A DNA stretch of 24,432 nucleotides. Source: an uncultured Pseudomonadota bacterium (lineage in GTDB: Bacteria; Myxococcota_A; Polyangia; HGW-17). This document shows, piece after piece, positions 7,373-15,882 of the stretch. Numbering within the stretch: position 1 is the first letter of the stretch; each line of letters opens with the position of its first letter. The stretch is from positions 1 through 24,432 of the forward strand of contig CALKWH010000325.1 in the NCBI GenBank assembly GCA_938004375.1, read 5' to 3'. The notes below the pieces were generated by a model, which was given only the letters and a program-made list of their open reading frames with translations, ran no database searches and was not told the DNA's origin. The position numbers were made by a program, and so were the translations under genes.

Positions 7373-8251
7373 ATGAACCGTTTCGTGCTGCCCCCGAAGA
7401 CGCTGCCTCCCCTGCCCCGGGACGACACCCCCGTTGAGGAGGTACGCTACGTCGTCGTGGACACCGAGACCCTGGGGACCTCCCCCATGTCCCGGCTCCT
7501 GGAGGTGGCAACGGTGGAGGTGACGGCGGGCCGGCTGGGGCCCCAGTTCAATCAACTGGTCAACCCCCGCTGCGCGGTCCCGCCGGACGCCACCGCGGTG
7601 CACGGCATCACCGACGCGATGGTGCGAGACCAGCCATCCTCCGAGAGCGTGCTGCCGGACCTGTTCGCCCGCTGGGAGGGGGCGGTGATCATCGCCCACA
7701 ATGCCGCCTATGACGAGAGCATCCTGGCAACCGAGGCCGCCCGCAGCAACATGTGGATCCCGCCCCTTCCCCTCCTGGACACGGCCCGCCTCGCCCGCCA
7801 GTTGCTCGAGAAGCAGACCAGTTACGCCCTGGGAGCCCTCTGCGCGGCGCTGGAGATCCGGCAACTGCGGGCCCACCGTGCCCTGTCCGACGCGCTGTCC
7901 ACTGCCGAGCTCTTCCTTCGGCTCCTGGATCGGCTGCGACGCGCGGGGACCGGCCGCTTCGCCGACCTGTGCCGAGTGGGCAACCTGTCCAGGCTGGGCG
8001 CCTCCTCGCGGCCCCTCCAGGCGCTGCCGCCCCACCTGATCCTGCTACGGATGGGGATCCTGTCCAGGTCGGACGTGGAGATTACCTACCGCAAGGACGG
8101 GCGCACGACGGTCTTTCCCGGCACGCTGGAGTGCGGCTACCATCACGGGGGGCACGATTATCTGGAACTTCGGGATCACCGGCGCCGGGGCCGCGTGTGG
8201 TCACTCCGGATCGACCACATCGTGGCGCTGCGCCCGCTGCCCATGCAATGA
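7373..8251 (+). CDS. DEDDh 3'-5' exonuclease (DnaQ-like) with WYL-like C-terminal domain
   Basis: The 292-residue protein contains a complete DnaQ-type exonuclease domain: Exo I VVVDTET (D30, E32), Exo II HNAAYD (D114) and Exo III HRALSDA (H168, D173). Such domains remove nucleotides from DNA or RNA 3' ends with two metal ions. Residues about 222-288 do not belong to the exonuclease. They read as a WYL-type ligand-binding fold (VEITYRKDGRTTVFPGTLEC, HDYLELRDHRRR, WSLRIDHIVAL), with YL and the final R-I-D-x-I retained. The ATG at 7373 (MNRFVLPPK) is preferred: the frame is open earlier, but upstream codons would overlap the promoter region. The 3' end overlaps the convergent histidine kinase gene by 51 bases. 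Domain fusion is confident for the nuclease, moderate for WYL. Confidence 0.88.
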   Translation: MNRFVLPPKTLPPLPRDDTPVEEVRYVVVDTETLGTSPMSRLLEVATVEVTAGRLGPQFNQLVNPRCAVPPDATAVHGITDAMVRDQPSSESVLPDLFARWEGAVIIAHNAAYDESILATEAARSNMWIPPLPLLDTARLARQLLEKQTSYALGALCAALEIRQLRAHRALSDALSTAELFLRLLDRLRRAGTGRFADLCRVGNLSRLGASSRPLQALPPHLILLRMGILSRSDVEITYRKDGRTTVFPGTLECGYHHGGHDYLELRDHRRRGRVWSLRIDHIVALRPLPMQ

Positions 8252-11200
8252 CCGGACTGCCTCGACCAACTGGGCGCCGGTGAAGGGCTTCTGCAGGAAG
8301 CGCTGTCCCTCGGGGATCCAGCCACGATCGACGACCATGTCCTCGGGGTAGCCGGAAATGAACAGCACGCCCACCGCCGGGAACCGCGCGCGCACGGCCT
8401 CGACCAGCTCCCGGGCGCTGAGATCCTGCAGCGCGACGTCACAGACCATGGTGTGGAACACATGGTCCTTCCGTTCCAGGACGGTGAGGGCCTGCCGCCC
8501 CCCGGAGACAGGGATCACGGCGTAGCCCGCGCGCTCGAGGATCCGCTGGCCGATCCGCAGGTTGGCCTCCTCGTCCTCCACGAACAGGATGGTCTCCGTG
8601 CCCGGAGCGGAGGGCGGCGGCACGACGACCGCTGGCTGGGACAGATCCAACTGACGGGACAGCCGACCGGTGGAGAAGGCCTTGGGCAGGTGGATCTCGA
8701 ACCGGGAACCCTCCCCCGGGTGGCTGTGTACCTCGATGAAGCCTCCGTTCTGGCTGACGAGGCCATGGAGCATGGCCAGCCCGAGGCCGCTGTGCTCCCC
8801 CGGCTGCTTGGTGGAGAAGAAGGGCTCAAACAGATGGGCGACGGTCTCCGGGGACATGCCGACGCCGGTGTCCGCCACCGTGAGCACGATGTATTCGTGG
8901 GTCTGGCCGGTCTCGGGCCGGGCGCGCACGACGTTGGAGGTCCGGATCGAGACCTTGCCCCGGTCCTCGATGGCCTCGACGGCGTTGGCCATCACGATCG
9001 CGAGCATCTGGTCCAGTTGCGAGGGATCCAGGCTCACTAGCCACAGCGTCTCGGCCGGCTCCCAGACCAGCTCGATCTTCTCCCCGGCCTGACGCGCCAA
9101 TTCGCCGAGCAGGCTCTTGACCTTCTTGTTGAGGTCCATGATCACCGGGAAGCTCTCCTGCCGGCGGGCGAAGGCGAGCAGCCGCCGCATCAGGTCCGAG
9201 GCGCGGGAGGCGGCCGCCTGGATCTCGAGAACGTCCCGGCGGTTGGGATCCTGGGACTCCATGTGGTCGATGAGGATGTCGGCGGAACCGAGGATGACCC
9301 CCAGCATGTTGTTGAAGTCGTGGGACACGCCGCCGGCCAACCGCGAGATCGTCTCCATCTTCCGTGCCTGGGCCAACTGGGCCTGCAGTTGCTCGTTCTC
9401 GGCCTGGGCCTGAATCTGGGCCGTCAGGTTCCGGATGAACAGCAGGTAGCCTCGTGTCCGGTCGACCTGGATGCGCACGCACTCGAGCTCGCATGGGACC
9501 TGGCCGCCGGGGACGTCGAGGACCACCTCCAGGCTGGCCGCCGCTCCGTCCGGCCCCTCGAGCAGCGCGCAGACCCTGTCCCGGCTGGGAACGGACAGGA
9601 AGTCGCAGAAGTCCCGTCCGAGGCTGGACTCCCCCTCCGGGGACTCCAGCAGGTGGAGGGCGGAGGCGTTCGCGTACTGAACGGCCCCGTCGATGAGGAC
9701 GACCACCGCCATCGGCGCCTTCTCCACGAGGGTCTGGAACTTCTTCTCGCTGCGCCGCCACCCCGCGCTCTGGCGCTCCAGCTCCCAGCGCAGGCGTCGC
9801 TGCCAGGAGAGGATGAAGCCGACCAGGAGCGTCAGCGCCAGCGTCAGAATCAGACCCGCGAGCAGCATCACGCGGCCTGCCCGCTTCGGGAAGATGACGG
9901 AGAACATGGGAGTGGGCTCGAACACGAGCAGATAGGAGTTCCCCAGCACGAACAGGGGTACCCGGGCTCCCGGACCATTGGATCCTTCGGGCAAAGAAAC
10001 CGCCGGGGACGCCTGGCCCTGACGCGTGGTCGACAGGAAGAGCGGCTCCGCCGCCGGCTTGGTCTGGTACAGATCGACGGTGAAGGCCTGCGACCGCACG
10101 CCGCCGGGGGGTTTCAGGCGATGCACGATGCTGGACAGGAAGACGTCATAGCGCAAGGTGGCCACGATGACGCCCGAGGAGGAGCCGGAGGAGTTGACGG
10201 CGGGGAGGGAAACCGGATGCACGATCGCCGCGCCCAGGCCAGCGCCATTCTCCTGAATCAGGCTGAAGGCGTCGCTGATCGCGCTGGCCCCCGTGGCCTC
10301 GGCGTGACGGATCGCCTCGGCGACGGCGGGTTCGGAGGCCAGGTCGAAACCGAGCATGACGATGTTGGGTTTGAACGGCTCCAGGTACATCTGGGGATAG
10401 AGATCCCCCGGCACGGCGGCGGGCAGGCGGTAGACGGCGTACTGATGGGTCATCTGCGCCTGAGCCTGCCGCTGGTGGGCCTCGAGCCCGGCGAACGGCA
10501 CGCGGGGGGCGTAGCTCCAGGCCCGCACGTAGGGCAGTTGATGCATTTCGTGGGTGAAGGACCTGAACTCCTGCTGTGTCACCTCGAGGCTGCTCTCGAA
10601 GAAGCGGGCCAGCGACTGCAGCTCCTTCTCGTCGATGCCCTGAAACGACTCCCGGATACGCTCGGCCTGGGACAGCGCCAGTTGCCAGAACGTCAGGCGA
10701 CGGGAGCGCGCCTCGTCCCGCCCGGCCTCCTGGGCCAGATAGACGGTGGAGAGGACGCCCAACAGGAACAGGAAGAAGGCATGGGCGTGGCGGACCCAGA
10801 ACGGGCCGGTCCCGGGCGCCACGGCCGAGCGCGTCAGGGACCGCTGGGCCAGAAAGACCACGAGCAGCCCCAGGAAACCGAACAGCAGGGGGCGCAGACG
10901 GGCCCACCCCACCTGCTGTTTCCACCTGGGGGTCTCCACGTCCATGCCGATGACGATTTTTATCTGGCGGGTCTGCCGGTCCAGCACGGGAACGAAGGCG
11001 GAGACGAAGGTTCCGTATTCGTCCCGGTAGGGTCCGACCGTCAGGGGCTCGGCGTTCAGGAAGACCATCTGATTGAGAAACGGAGGCCGCTCGTAGACGG
11101 TGCCGGGCCGGGAGGCCATGGGATCGCCCGGAGCCAGGCTCTCCGGGCCGAACAGGATTCGCCCCCCGCGAAAGACCTGTGAGTAGATGGACCTGTGCCC

Positions 11201-11866
11201 CATCACCCGGGCGAAGGCCATCATCTGCCGGCAAATCCTGTGATGGACCACGTTGTGCTCGTCGGCCAGCGTGAAGGAGAGGCGGTCGAGATCGCCCGGG
11301 GAGATCGCGTCGGCCACCAGCCGCGTCTGCGAGAGGAGATCCTCGCGCATCTCGCGGTCCGCCGCCCGCTGCTCGGAGACCGCCGCGAGCGCGGTGAGGA
11401 TGAACAGGAGCAGGGCGGCCATCAGGGGGAACAACCAGCGCACGCGCACCTCGCGTAAAAGGAGGCGGGCGCGGTGGCGCACGAACAATTCGAGGAAGAG
11501 CGCGGCGAAGAGCGCCAGCGCGGCGAACACCGCCAGGGGCACCCAATGGCTTATCCCCGCGGCCGTGGTCGCCAGGGCGAAGAGCCGGGGATCCCCCGCG
11601 GGGCGTGGGCCGCCGTGCAGGAACGCCGGGACGCCCAGCGCGAAGCCGGCCGCGGAGACCAGCCCTGCGAGGACGGAGACCACCCAGGGACCGGCCACCG
11701 GGCTGTGAATGGACAGGATGGAGACCGCCAGGAAGACCAGGGACAGGACGGCGACGCCCATGGAAAGCCGGCGCATAATCGGTGGGAGAACGGCGGCAGC
11801 CGGCTCGAGCCGGATCGTGATGAAGGCCGCGAAGCACGCGCACAAGGCGAAATAAAAGACATCCAT
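8201..11866 (-). CDS. CHASE/PAS hybrid sensor histidine kinase with receiver domain
   Basis: A 1221-residue membrane sensor. Order: four N-terminal hydrophobic helices (about 37-53, 60-82, 105-128, 144-163); a Cache-like extracytoplasmic part (165-322; IYSQVFRGGRILFG, VYERPP, GPYRDEYGTFVSAFVPV, VIGMDVE); helices near 325-341 and 361-379; a CHASE domain (about 400-640; VRAWSYAPRVP, GFDLASEPAVAEAIRHA); helix 665-687; a PAS domain (705-815); the dimerisation/phospho-acceptor helix with His849 in GGVSHDFNN; the ATPase with N box NAVEAI (961-966), DTGVGMSPE and GLGLAMLHG; and a receiver (1090-1210) with E1097/D1098, Asp1143 and Lys1193 in LQKPF. No output DNA-binding domain is present, so phosphate must pass to a partner or the receiver acts as a sink. 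ATG 11866 is the only ATG after an in-frame stop; it has no ribosome site. Confidence 0.92.
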   Translation of the reverse strand: MDVFYFALCACFAAFITIRLEPAAAVLPPIMRRLSMGVAVLSLVFLAVSILSIHSPVAGPWVVSVLAGLVSAAGFALGVPAFLHGGPRPAGDPRLFALATTAAGISHWVPLAVFAALALFAALFLELFVRHRARLLLREVRVRWLFPLMAALLLFILTALAAVSEQRAADREMREDLLSQTRLVADAISPGDLDRLSFTLADEHNVVHHRICRQMMAFARVMGHRSIYSQVFRGGRILFGPESLAPGDPMASRPGTVYERPPFLNQMVFLNAEPLTVGPYRDEYGTFVSAFVPVLDRQTRQIKIVIGMDVETPRWKQQVGWARLRPLLFGFLGLLVVFLAQRSLTRSAVAPGTGPFWVRHAHAFFLFLLGVLSTVYLAQEAGRDEARSRRLTFWQLALSQAERIRESFQGIDEKELQSLARFFESSLEVTQQEFRSFTHEMHQLPYVRAWSYAPRVPFAGLEAHQRQAQAQMTHQYAVYRLPAAVPGDLYPQMYLEPFKPNIVMLGFDLASEPAVAEAIRHAEATGASAISDAFSLIQENGAGLGAAIVHPVSLPAVNSSGSSSGVIVATLRYDVFLSSIVHRLKPPGGVRSQAFTVDLYQTKPAAEPLFLSTTRQGQASPAVSLPEGSNGPGARVPLFVLGNSYLLVFEPTPMFSVIFPKRAGRVMLLAGLILTLALTLLVGFILSWQRRLRWELERQSAGWRRSEKKFQTLVEKAPMAVVVLIDGAVQYANASALHLLESPEGESSLGRDFCDFLSVPSRDRVCALLEGPDGAAASLEVVLDVPGGQVPCELECVRIQVDRTRGYLLFIRNLTAQIQAQAENEQLQAQLAQARKMETISRLAGGVSHDFNNMLGVILGSADILIDHMESQDPNRRDVLEIQAAASRASDLMRRLLAFARRQESFPVIMDLNKKVKSLLGELARQAGEKIELVWEPAETLWLVSLDPSQLDQMLAIVMANAVEAIEDRGKVSIRTSNVVRARPETGQTHEYIVLTVADTGVGMSPETVAHLFEPFFSTKQPGEHSGLGLAMLHGLVSQNGGFIEVHSHPGEGSRFEIHLPKAFSTGRLSRQLDLSQPAVVVPPPSAPGTETILFVEDEEANLRIGQRILERAGYAVIPVSGGRQALTVLERKDHVFHTMVCDVALQDLSARELVEAVRARFPAVGVLFISGYPEDMVVDRGWIPEGQRFLQKPFTGAQLVEAVRSLHGQRAQRHDVVDPE

Positions 11867-11963
11867 GAAACACCGGGCGCCGGAAAGTAGCTCGGGGGGG
11901 TCGGTTGTTTTCCGGTAACGCCACTATGCCACAATCCGACGCCGGGTAGAACCGGGAAATGTT

Positions 11964-12542
11964 TCAGTCCCAGACCGAATGCCGCACCCGCAGCCGACGG
12001 GCCGGCGTCGTCTGCCCCGAGGCCTCGAGCGCGCGCACCCACAACCGCACGGCCTCGGGCGGGTGCCCGCGGCGGGCGCAGTACCAGCCCAGATGAAGGG
12101 CGGCGGCCGTCCACTCTTTTCGTCGCAGGTGGATCATGGCCAGGTTCCAGCGGGCCGCGTCGTTGCCGGGGTCCAGATATAACGCCGTGCGCAGGTGCGA
12201 GGTGGCGGGTCCCGCCTTGCCCTCGCTCCACTCCAGGGCGCCCAGGTTTGCATGGGCCTCCGGGTTCTGCGGGTCCTGCCGCAGGGCCTCCTCGAGGAAC
12301 CATCGGGCGCGGCGGGCCTCCCCCTCGAGGGTGAAGACCACGCCCAACCCCACGAGGGCCGGCGGATCCCCGGGATCGTATTGCAGGGCGAGCTCGAAGT
12401 GGCGCTGGGCGAGCCCGGGCTCTCGCTCCCGGAGCGCCTGGGCCCCGAGCGCCACGTGCCGGCGGGCGTGTGGGTTGTCGTGGACGGGCCGGCAGGACGC
12501 GACCAGGATCAGGACGAAATAGGGGACGACGGCGCGGTGCAT
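11964..12542 (-). CDS. TPR-repeat lipoprotein
   Basis: The 192-residue protein has a short signal with lipobox VASC (Cys17), followed by at least three tetratricopeptide repeats: GLAQRHFELALQYDPGDPPA, ARWFLEEALRQDPQNPEAHA and ATSHLRTALYLDPGNDAARW, then a degenerate fourth. TPR lipoproteins usually act as outer-membrane scaffolds (for example in pilus, secretion or cell-wall assemblies); the partner cannot be inferred. The start is fixed by GGAGG five bases before ATG 12542. It lies 73 bases after the pseudouridine synthase gene and 97 bases before the histidine kinase gene, all on the same strand. Confidence 0.85.
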   Translation of the reverse strand: MHRAVVPYFVLILVASCRPVHDNPHARRHVALGAQALREREPGLAQRHFELALQYDPGDPPALVGLGVVFTLEGEARRARWFLEEALRQDPQNPEAHANLGALEWSEGKAGPATSHLRTALYLDPGNDAARWNLAMIHLRRKEWTAAALHLGWYCARRGHPPEAVRLWVRALEASGQTTPARRLRVRHSVWD

Positions 12543-12615
12543 GGGACCCTCCTGCCGTCATTGTCGGAGGTTCGAGGCGAAGGTTGCCGAAAAAGTGCGG
12601 ATTCCGCGGAATTGG

Positions 12616-13566
12616 TCAGAAGGCCTCGACGCCTCCGAAGTGCCCGACGCAGCCGAGGGCGGCAGCGAGCTCGAGCCAAGGCCGGGGCAGGAAGCGGGAC
12701 TCCACCGTCCGGGGGAGCTCCGACTCGGGGTCGGCGAACGTCACCTGGCGGGCCCACAGGAAATGCCCGGGGATGCCCAGGGCGGCGCCGGGACCGTAGA
12801 GCCCGTCGTGGACGATGGGGTGTCCCTCGGCGGCCAACTGGACGCGCACCTGGTGACGCCGACCGAACCGCGTGACCACGTCGACCAGGGAATAGCCGCC
12901 GCCCTCCCACACCCGGGTGGCCAACGAGATCGCCATCTGGCCGCCGTCCCCTTCACCGGGCTCGTACCGCACCCGGGAGGTGCCCAGCGTGAAGACGCGG
13001 CCGGAAAGCCACCGGGGTCCCTCGGGGAAGCGGCCGTGCACCAGGGCGCGGTAGGTCTTCTCGATGCGGTGGGAGGCGAAGCGCTGCCGCAGCCGCTCCT
13101 GGACCGGGGGCGTCAGGCCGGCGACGAGCAGGCCGGCGGTGTCGTTGTCGAGGCGGTTCACGATGCCGGCCTCCCGAGGGGGATCCCCGACGATGCCGGG
13201 GAAGGCCGCGAAGAGGGCGCCGGCGGCGGTGGGCGCGTCCTCGGGGGTGAGCGGCAGCGTGGGCAGCCCGGGGGGCTTGTCGGCGAGGACGACCGAGGCC
13301 GTCTGCAGGACCACGCGGAGCGCGCCCGGATCGGTGAACGCTGGGGTCCAGGCGTCGGCCTCGGGGGGCAGCGAGAGCAGCCTCAGCGTGGCGCCCGCCT
13401 CCGGACGGTCCCCGCGTCGGGCGCGTCGGCCGTTCACGAGCACCCCGCCGGCCTCGATCAGGTTCTGCCATTGCGGTCGCGTCCGTCCCGGATACAGCTG
13501 CGCGCAGATCTTCTCCACGCGCCATCCGCCCATCCGTTCGTCCACCAGATGTTCGTTTTCCGTCAT
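12616..13566 (-). CDS. RluA-family pseudouridine synthase
   Basis: The 316-residue enzyme isomerises uridine to pseudouridine in RNA, probably 23S rRNA; the exact site cannot be assigned. An S4-type RNA-binding segment occupies about 13-65 (WRVEKICAQLYPG, NLIEAGGVLVNGRRAR). The catalytic block NRLDNDTAGLLV contains the nucleophilic Asp140. Other family motifs are EKTYRALVHG, GRRHQVRVQLA and GHPIVHDGLYG. Family members usually have HRLD, so Asn replaces the His of that motif here. I start at ATG 13566; a TTG six codons upstream (13584) is possible. Neither has a Shine-Dalgarno sequence. A structured region and a strong promoter lie upstream, so this message may have a 5' leader of about 220 nt. 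Confidence 0.9.
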   Translation of the reverse strand: MTENEHLVDERMGGWRVEKICAQLYPGRTRPQWQNLIEAGGVLVNGRRARRGDRPEAGATLRLLSLPPEADAWTPAFTDPGALRVVLQTASVVLADKPPGLPTLPLTPEDAPTAAGALFAAFPGIVGDPPREAGIVNRLDNDTAGLLVAGLTPPVQERLRQRFASHRIEKTYRALVHGRFPEGPRWLSGRVFTLGTSRVRYEPGEGDGGQMAISLATRVWEGGGYSLVDVVTRFGRRHQVRVQLAAEGHPIVHDGLYGPGAALGIPGHFLWARQVTFADPESELPRTVESRFLPRPWLELAAALGCVGHFGGVEAF

Positions 13567-13583
13567 CGTCGAGAAGAAAGGCA

Positions 13584-13787
13584 ACCCCGGCCCAGCCCTT
13601 CAGAGTGAATTACCGCTTCAGAGGAGAGTGGAAACGGTGGAATGAATGTTGGCGGGAAAGGGCTAACCGGGCCGGGGTAAGTTCGGGATAGATTGCCTGA
13701 GCAATCCAGAGATGTGTAAAATCTCCTCTGAAGTAACAGCCTCGTGGTAGCAACCTCTTCTCCAAGAGGTTCTTTCCTGCTCCCAAT
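13584..13787 (-). ncRNA. Putative structured RNA or regulatory leader upstream of the pseudouridine synthase gene
   Basis: This non-coding stretch is the predicted product of the promoter at 13794-13839. It contains an 8-bp hairpin with a 4-nt loop (13752-13771), a 6-bp hairpin with loop TCAG (13691-13706), and two long-range pairings. Stem A pairs 13722-13733 with 13616-13627 (CTTCAGAGGAGA/TCTCCTCTGAAG, 12 of 12). Stem B pairs 13669-13678 with 13584-13593 (ACCCCGGCCC/GGGCCGGGGT, 10 of 10). A and B interleave, so they form a pseudoknot or exclude each other. Stem B ends 18 bases before the ATG of the synthase. I matched no known RNA family (not tRNA, tmRNA, RNase P, SRP RNA, TPP or cobalamin riboswitch). 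It may be a separate sRNA or a leader. Confidence 0.4.
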
Positions 13788-13793
13788 GTTGAA

Positions 13794-13839
13794 TTTATAG
13801 TCGAGCCGGAACCCCCCGTCAAGTATTTTTCCGAAAAAT
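13794..13839 (-). promoter_or_regulatory. Strong predicted promoter with AT-rich upstream element
   Basis: On the minus strand TTGACG (13817-13822) and TATAAA (13794-13799) are 17 bases apart, each matching 5 of 6 consensus positions. Directly upstream of the -35 is an A/T tract (13824-13842), resembling an UP element; within it 13825-13839 is an inverted repeat (ATTTTTC, G, GAAAAAT). Transcription would start near 13787. This is the best promoter in the window and lies just after the rsmI stop, pointing at the structured region and the pseudouridine synthase gene. Confidence 0.65.
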
Positions 13840-13840
13840 T

Positions 13841-14725
13841 TTATTCTCCCTGTAATTTTCCCTGGTCTTTTTCGAATTTCAGAATGATATCATACACTTC
13901 CGACCTGGAAATGCCTGCATAGGGGGCCAGAACGGCGGCGACCGTTTTCACGGGAAGACCCAGCTCGCGTAGCCTGGAAATCTCTTTTTCCAAAGCCGGA
14001 AATTGAGGTTTTTCGGCCTGCCGGGGGGCCGGCGCGAGCACGAGGGTGAATTCCCCCCTGATTTCACTCTCACTGGAATCGCGATCCAGATCTCCCAGGG
14101 GGGCGCACCGGATCGTCTCAAACTTTTTGGTGAGCTCCCGGCACAGCACGCATTCGCGCGAGCCGCCGCAGGCCTCGGCCAGGTCGTGGAGCGTCTCCCG
14201 GATGCGGTGGGGACTCTCGTAGAGCACGACCGTTACACTCATGGTGGAAATTTCCGTCAGTCGTATAGTTCGCTCTTTGCCTCTCGCGGGCAGGAAGCCT
14301 TCAAAATGGAACCGGGAGGCCGGAAAGCCCGAGATCGAGAGCGCGGCGGCCACGGCGCTGGGGCCGGGGATGGGGATGATCCGCGCCCCGGCCGCCCGGG
14401 CGGCGGCCACCGTGCGGTCCCCCGGATCCGAGACGCAGGGGGTGCCGGCGTCGGTGAGGAGGGCGACGGCCGCGCCCGCCGAGAGCCGCGAGACGAGCTC
14501 CTCGGCCCGCCGGGCCTCGTTACCCTCGAAGCTGCTGATCGTGGGGACCTGGGGCAGGCCCAGCGCCTGCAACAGGTGACGGGCGACGCGGGTGTCCTCG
14601 GCGGCGATGAGCTCGACGCACCCCAGCACGGCCCGGGCGCGAGGGGAGAGATCGTCCAGGTTGCCCAGGGGGGTGGCGACCACGTACAGGACCCCACGCG
14701 GATCGGGCTCGTGCACGAACTTCAT
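13841..14725 (-). CDS. rsmI: 16S rRNA (cytidine1402-2'-O)-methyltransferase
   Basis: RsmI 2'-O-methylates C1402 of 16S rRNA with S-adenosylmethionine. The 294-residue protein shows the family signatures LYVVATPLGNLDDLSPRA (13-30), IAAEDTRVARHLL (40-52), LLTDAGTPCVSDPG (89-102), IPIPGPSAVAAALS (117-130), FHFEGFLPA and LYESPHRI (168-175), and a C-terminal helix-turn-helix-like part (LPVKTVAAVLAPYAGISRSE). The start lies in an ATGA overlap with the sigma factor stop, so translation is coupled. The 3' half of the gene is clearly poorer in G+C than the 5' half (about 42% near 13861-13920 against about 87% near 14341-14400), although the protein is intact. Confidence 0.95.
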   Translation of the reverse strand: MKFVHEPDPRGVLYVVATPLGNLDDLSPRARAVLGCVELIAAEDTRVARHLLQALGLPQVPTISSFEGNEARRAEELVSRLSAGAAVALLTDAGTPCVSDPGDRTVAAARAAGARIIPIPGPSAVAAALSISGFPASRFHFEGFLPARGKERTIRLTEISTMSVTVVLYESPHRIRETLHDLAEACGGSRECVLCRELTKKFETIRCAPLGDLDRDSSESEIRGEFTLVLAPAPRQAEKPQFPALEKEISRLRELGLPVKTVAAVLAPYAGISRSEVYDIILKFEKDQGKLQGE

Positions 14726-15882
14726 TCGAACCCCAGGGCGACGACCACGTTGTCGCCCAGCTCCGAGGTGAGGTATTCGCGGAGTTGGTTCATCAGGCGC
14801 TTCTCGAGTTGACGCGCGCGCTCCCGGCTGATGCCGTAGCGATCCCCGATGTCCTTGAGGGTCATCGGCTCGTCCGAGAGCAGGCGCTCGCGCATGATCA
14901 CGAGGTCACGGCCCTTGAGGCGGTCGGCGTAGGCGTGGAGCTTCTCGGAGACCAGGCGGCGCAGCTCGTCGGCGGCCACCACCTCGTCGGGAATGCCCTG
15001 ATGGTCGCTCATGAGGTCCATCATGGTGCGACCGTCGTCCTCGTCCGAGCGCAGCGGCGTGGACAGGCTCAGGTCCGAGGCGGCCATGCGCTTCTGCATC
15101 TCGCTGACCTCGCGCTCGGAGACGTCCAGGGCCTCGGCCAGCAGCTGGGGCGTGGGCACGATGCCGCGCTCGCGCAGGAGCTCCTGCTGCTTGTGCAGGT
15201 TGAAGAACAACTTGCGCTGGGCCTGGGTGGTGCCGACCTTGACCAGCCGCCAGGAGTTGAGCAGGTATTTCAGGATGTAGGCGCGGATCCACCACGACGA
15301 GTAGGTGCTCAATTTCACGCCGCGCTCGGGATCGAACTTCTCGACGGCCTGGATCAGGCCGATGTTGCCCTCCTGCACCAGGTCCATGAGGTTCTGGTGG
15401 ACGCGGCTGTATTCGTGGGCGATCTTGACCACCAGGCGCAGGTTGGAGGTCACCAGGCGCCGGGCCAGGCGCGGGTCGCGGGTACGGACGTAGCGCGTGG
15501 CGACGTCGTGCTCCTCGTCCGGGGTCAGCAGCGGATACCGACGGATCTGTTGGATGTAGGCCCGCGCCGGGTCGTAGCGCACCAGACCCGCGGTCTCGTC
15601 CTCGTCCGCGGCGGGCAGGAGCTCGAGCCCCTCGTCGACGACGGGTTCGGGGCCCGTCGAGAGGATGTCCTCGGGGCTGACCGTGATCTCGTCCTCGGCC
15701 TCCTCCTCGAGCTCCACCTCCCGATCTTCGATCTCGAGGGGCGCCTCGACGGGCACGAGGGCGACCACGGCGTCCTCCCGGGGATCCATCCCGGGCGGAC
15801 CCTTGCGCGACGCGGCGCCCTTTTTCGTCGGCGCCTTCGGCTTATCGTTCTTCGGGCTTGTCTTCTTCCCAGTCACCTTCAA
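14722..15882 (-). CDS. rpoH: RpoH-type RNA polymerase sigma factor
   Basis: A sigma70-family factor of the RpoH group, 386 residues. Residues 1-100 are a Lys-rich then acidic extension absent from short RpoH proteins. Region 1.2/2.1 starts near 103 ([21 protein letters not shown]). Region 2.2-2.4 is [18 protein letters not shown] (167-184) and [18 protein letters not shown]. The RpoH box QRKLFFNLH (222-230) supports the RpoH assignment. Region 4.2 is [20 protein letters not shown] (341-360). The start is uncertain: TTG 15882 overlaps fxsA by 41 bases; GTG 15876 or ATG 15789 (MDPREDAVV) are alternatives. In Myxococcota, RpoH-like factors have heat-shock and developmental roles; which applies is unknown. 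It is coupled to rsmI. Confidence 0.9.
   Translation of the reverse strand: MKVTGKKTSPKNDKPKAPTKKGAASRKGPPGMDPREDAVVALVPVEAPLEIEDREVELEEEAEDEITVSPEDILSTGPEPVVDEGLELLPAADEDETAGLVRYDPARAYIQQIRRYPLLTPDEEHDVATRYVRTRDPRLARRLVTSNLRLVVKIAHEYSRVHQNLMDLVQEGNIGLIQAVEKFDPERGVKLSTYSSWWIRAYILKYLLNSWRLVKVGTTQAQRKLFFNLHKQQELLRERGIVPTPQLLAEALDVSEREVSEMQKRMAASDLSLSTPLRSDEDDGRTMMDLMSDHQGIPDEVVAADELRRLVSEKLHAYADRLKGRDLVIMRERLLSDEPMTLKDIGDRYGISRERARQLEKRLMNQLREYLTSELGDNVVVALGFE

Noticed and set aside
9263..11182. A 639-codon plus-strand open frame opposite the histidine kinase
   Set aside because: It mirrors a protein with all expected kinase motifs. Long antisense frames are normal at this G+C content, and its translation is low-complexity His/Gly/Arg/Gln-rich without family features.
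13751..13772. Rho-independent terminator at the 8-bp hairpin
   Set aside because: The stem is perfect, but no run of T follows on either strand.
13610..13822. A 70-codon minus-strand frame starting with TTG after rsmI
   Set aside because: Its TTG is the -35 hexamer of the predicted promoter, there is no ribosome site, and the peptide resembles no family. The non-coding structured interpretation is better.
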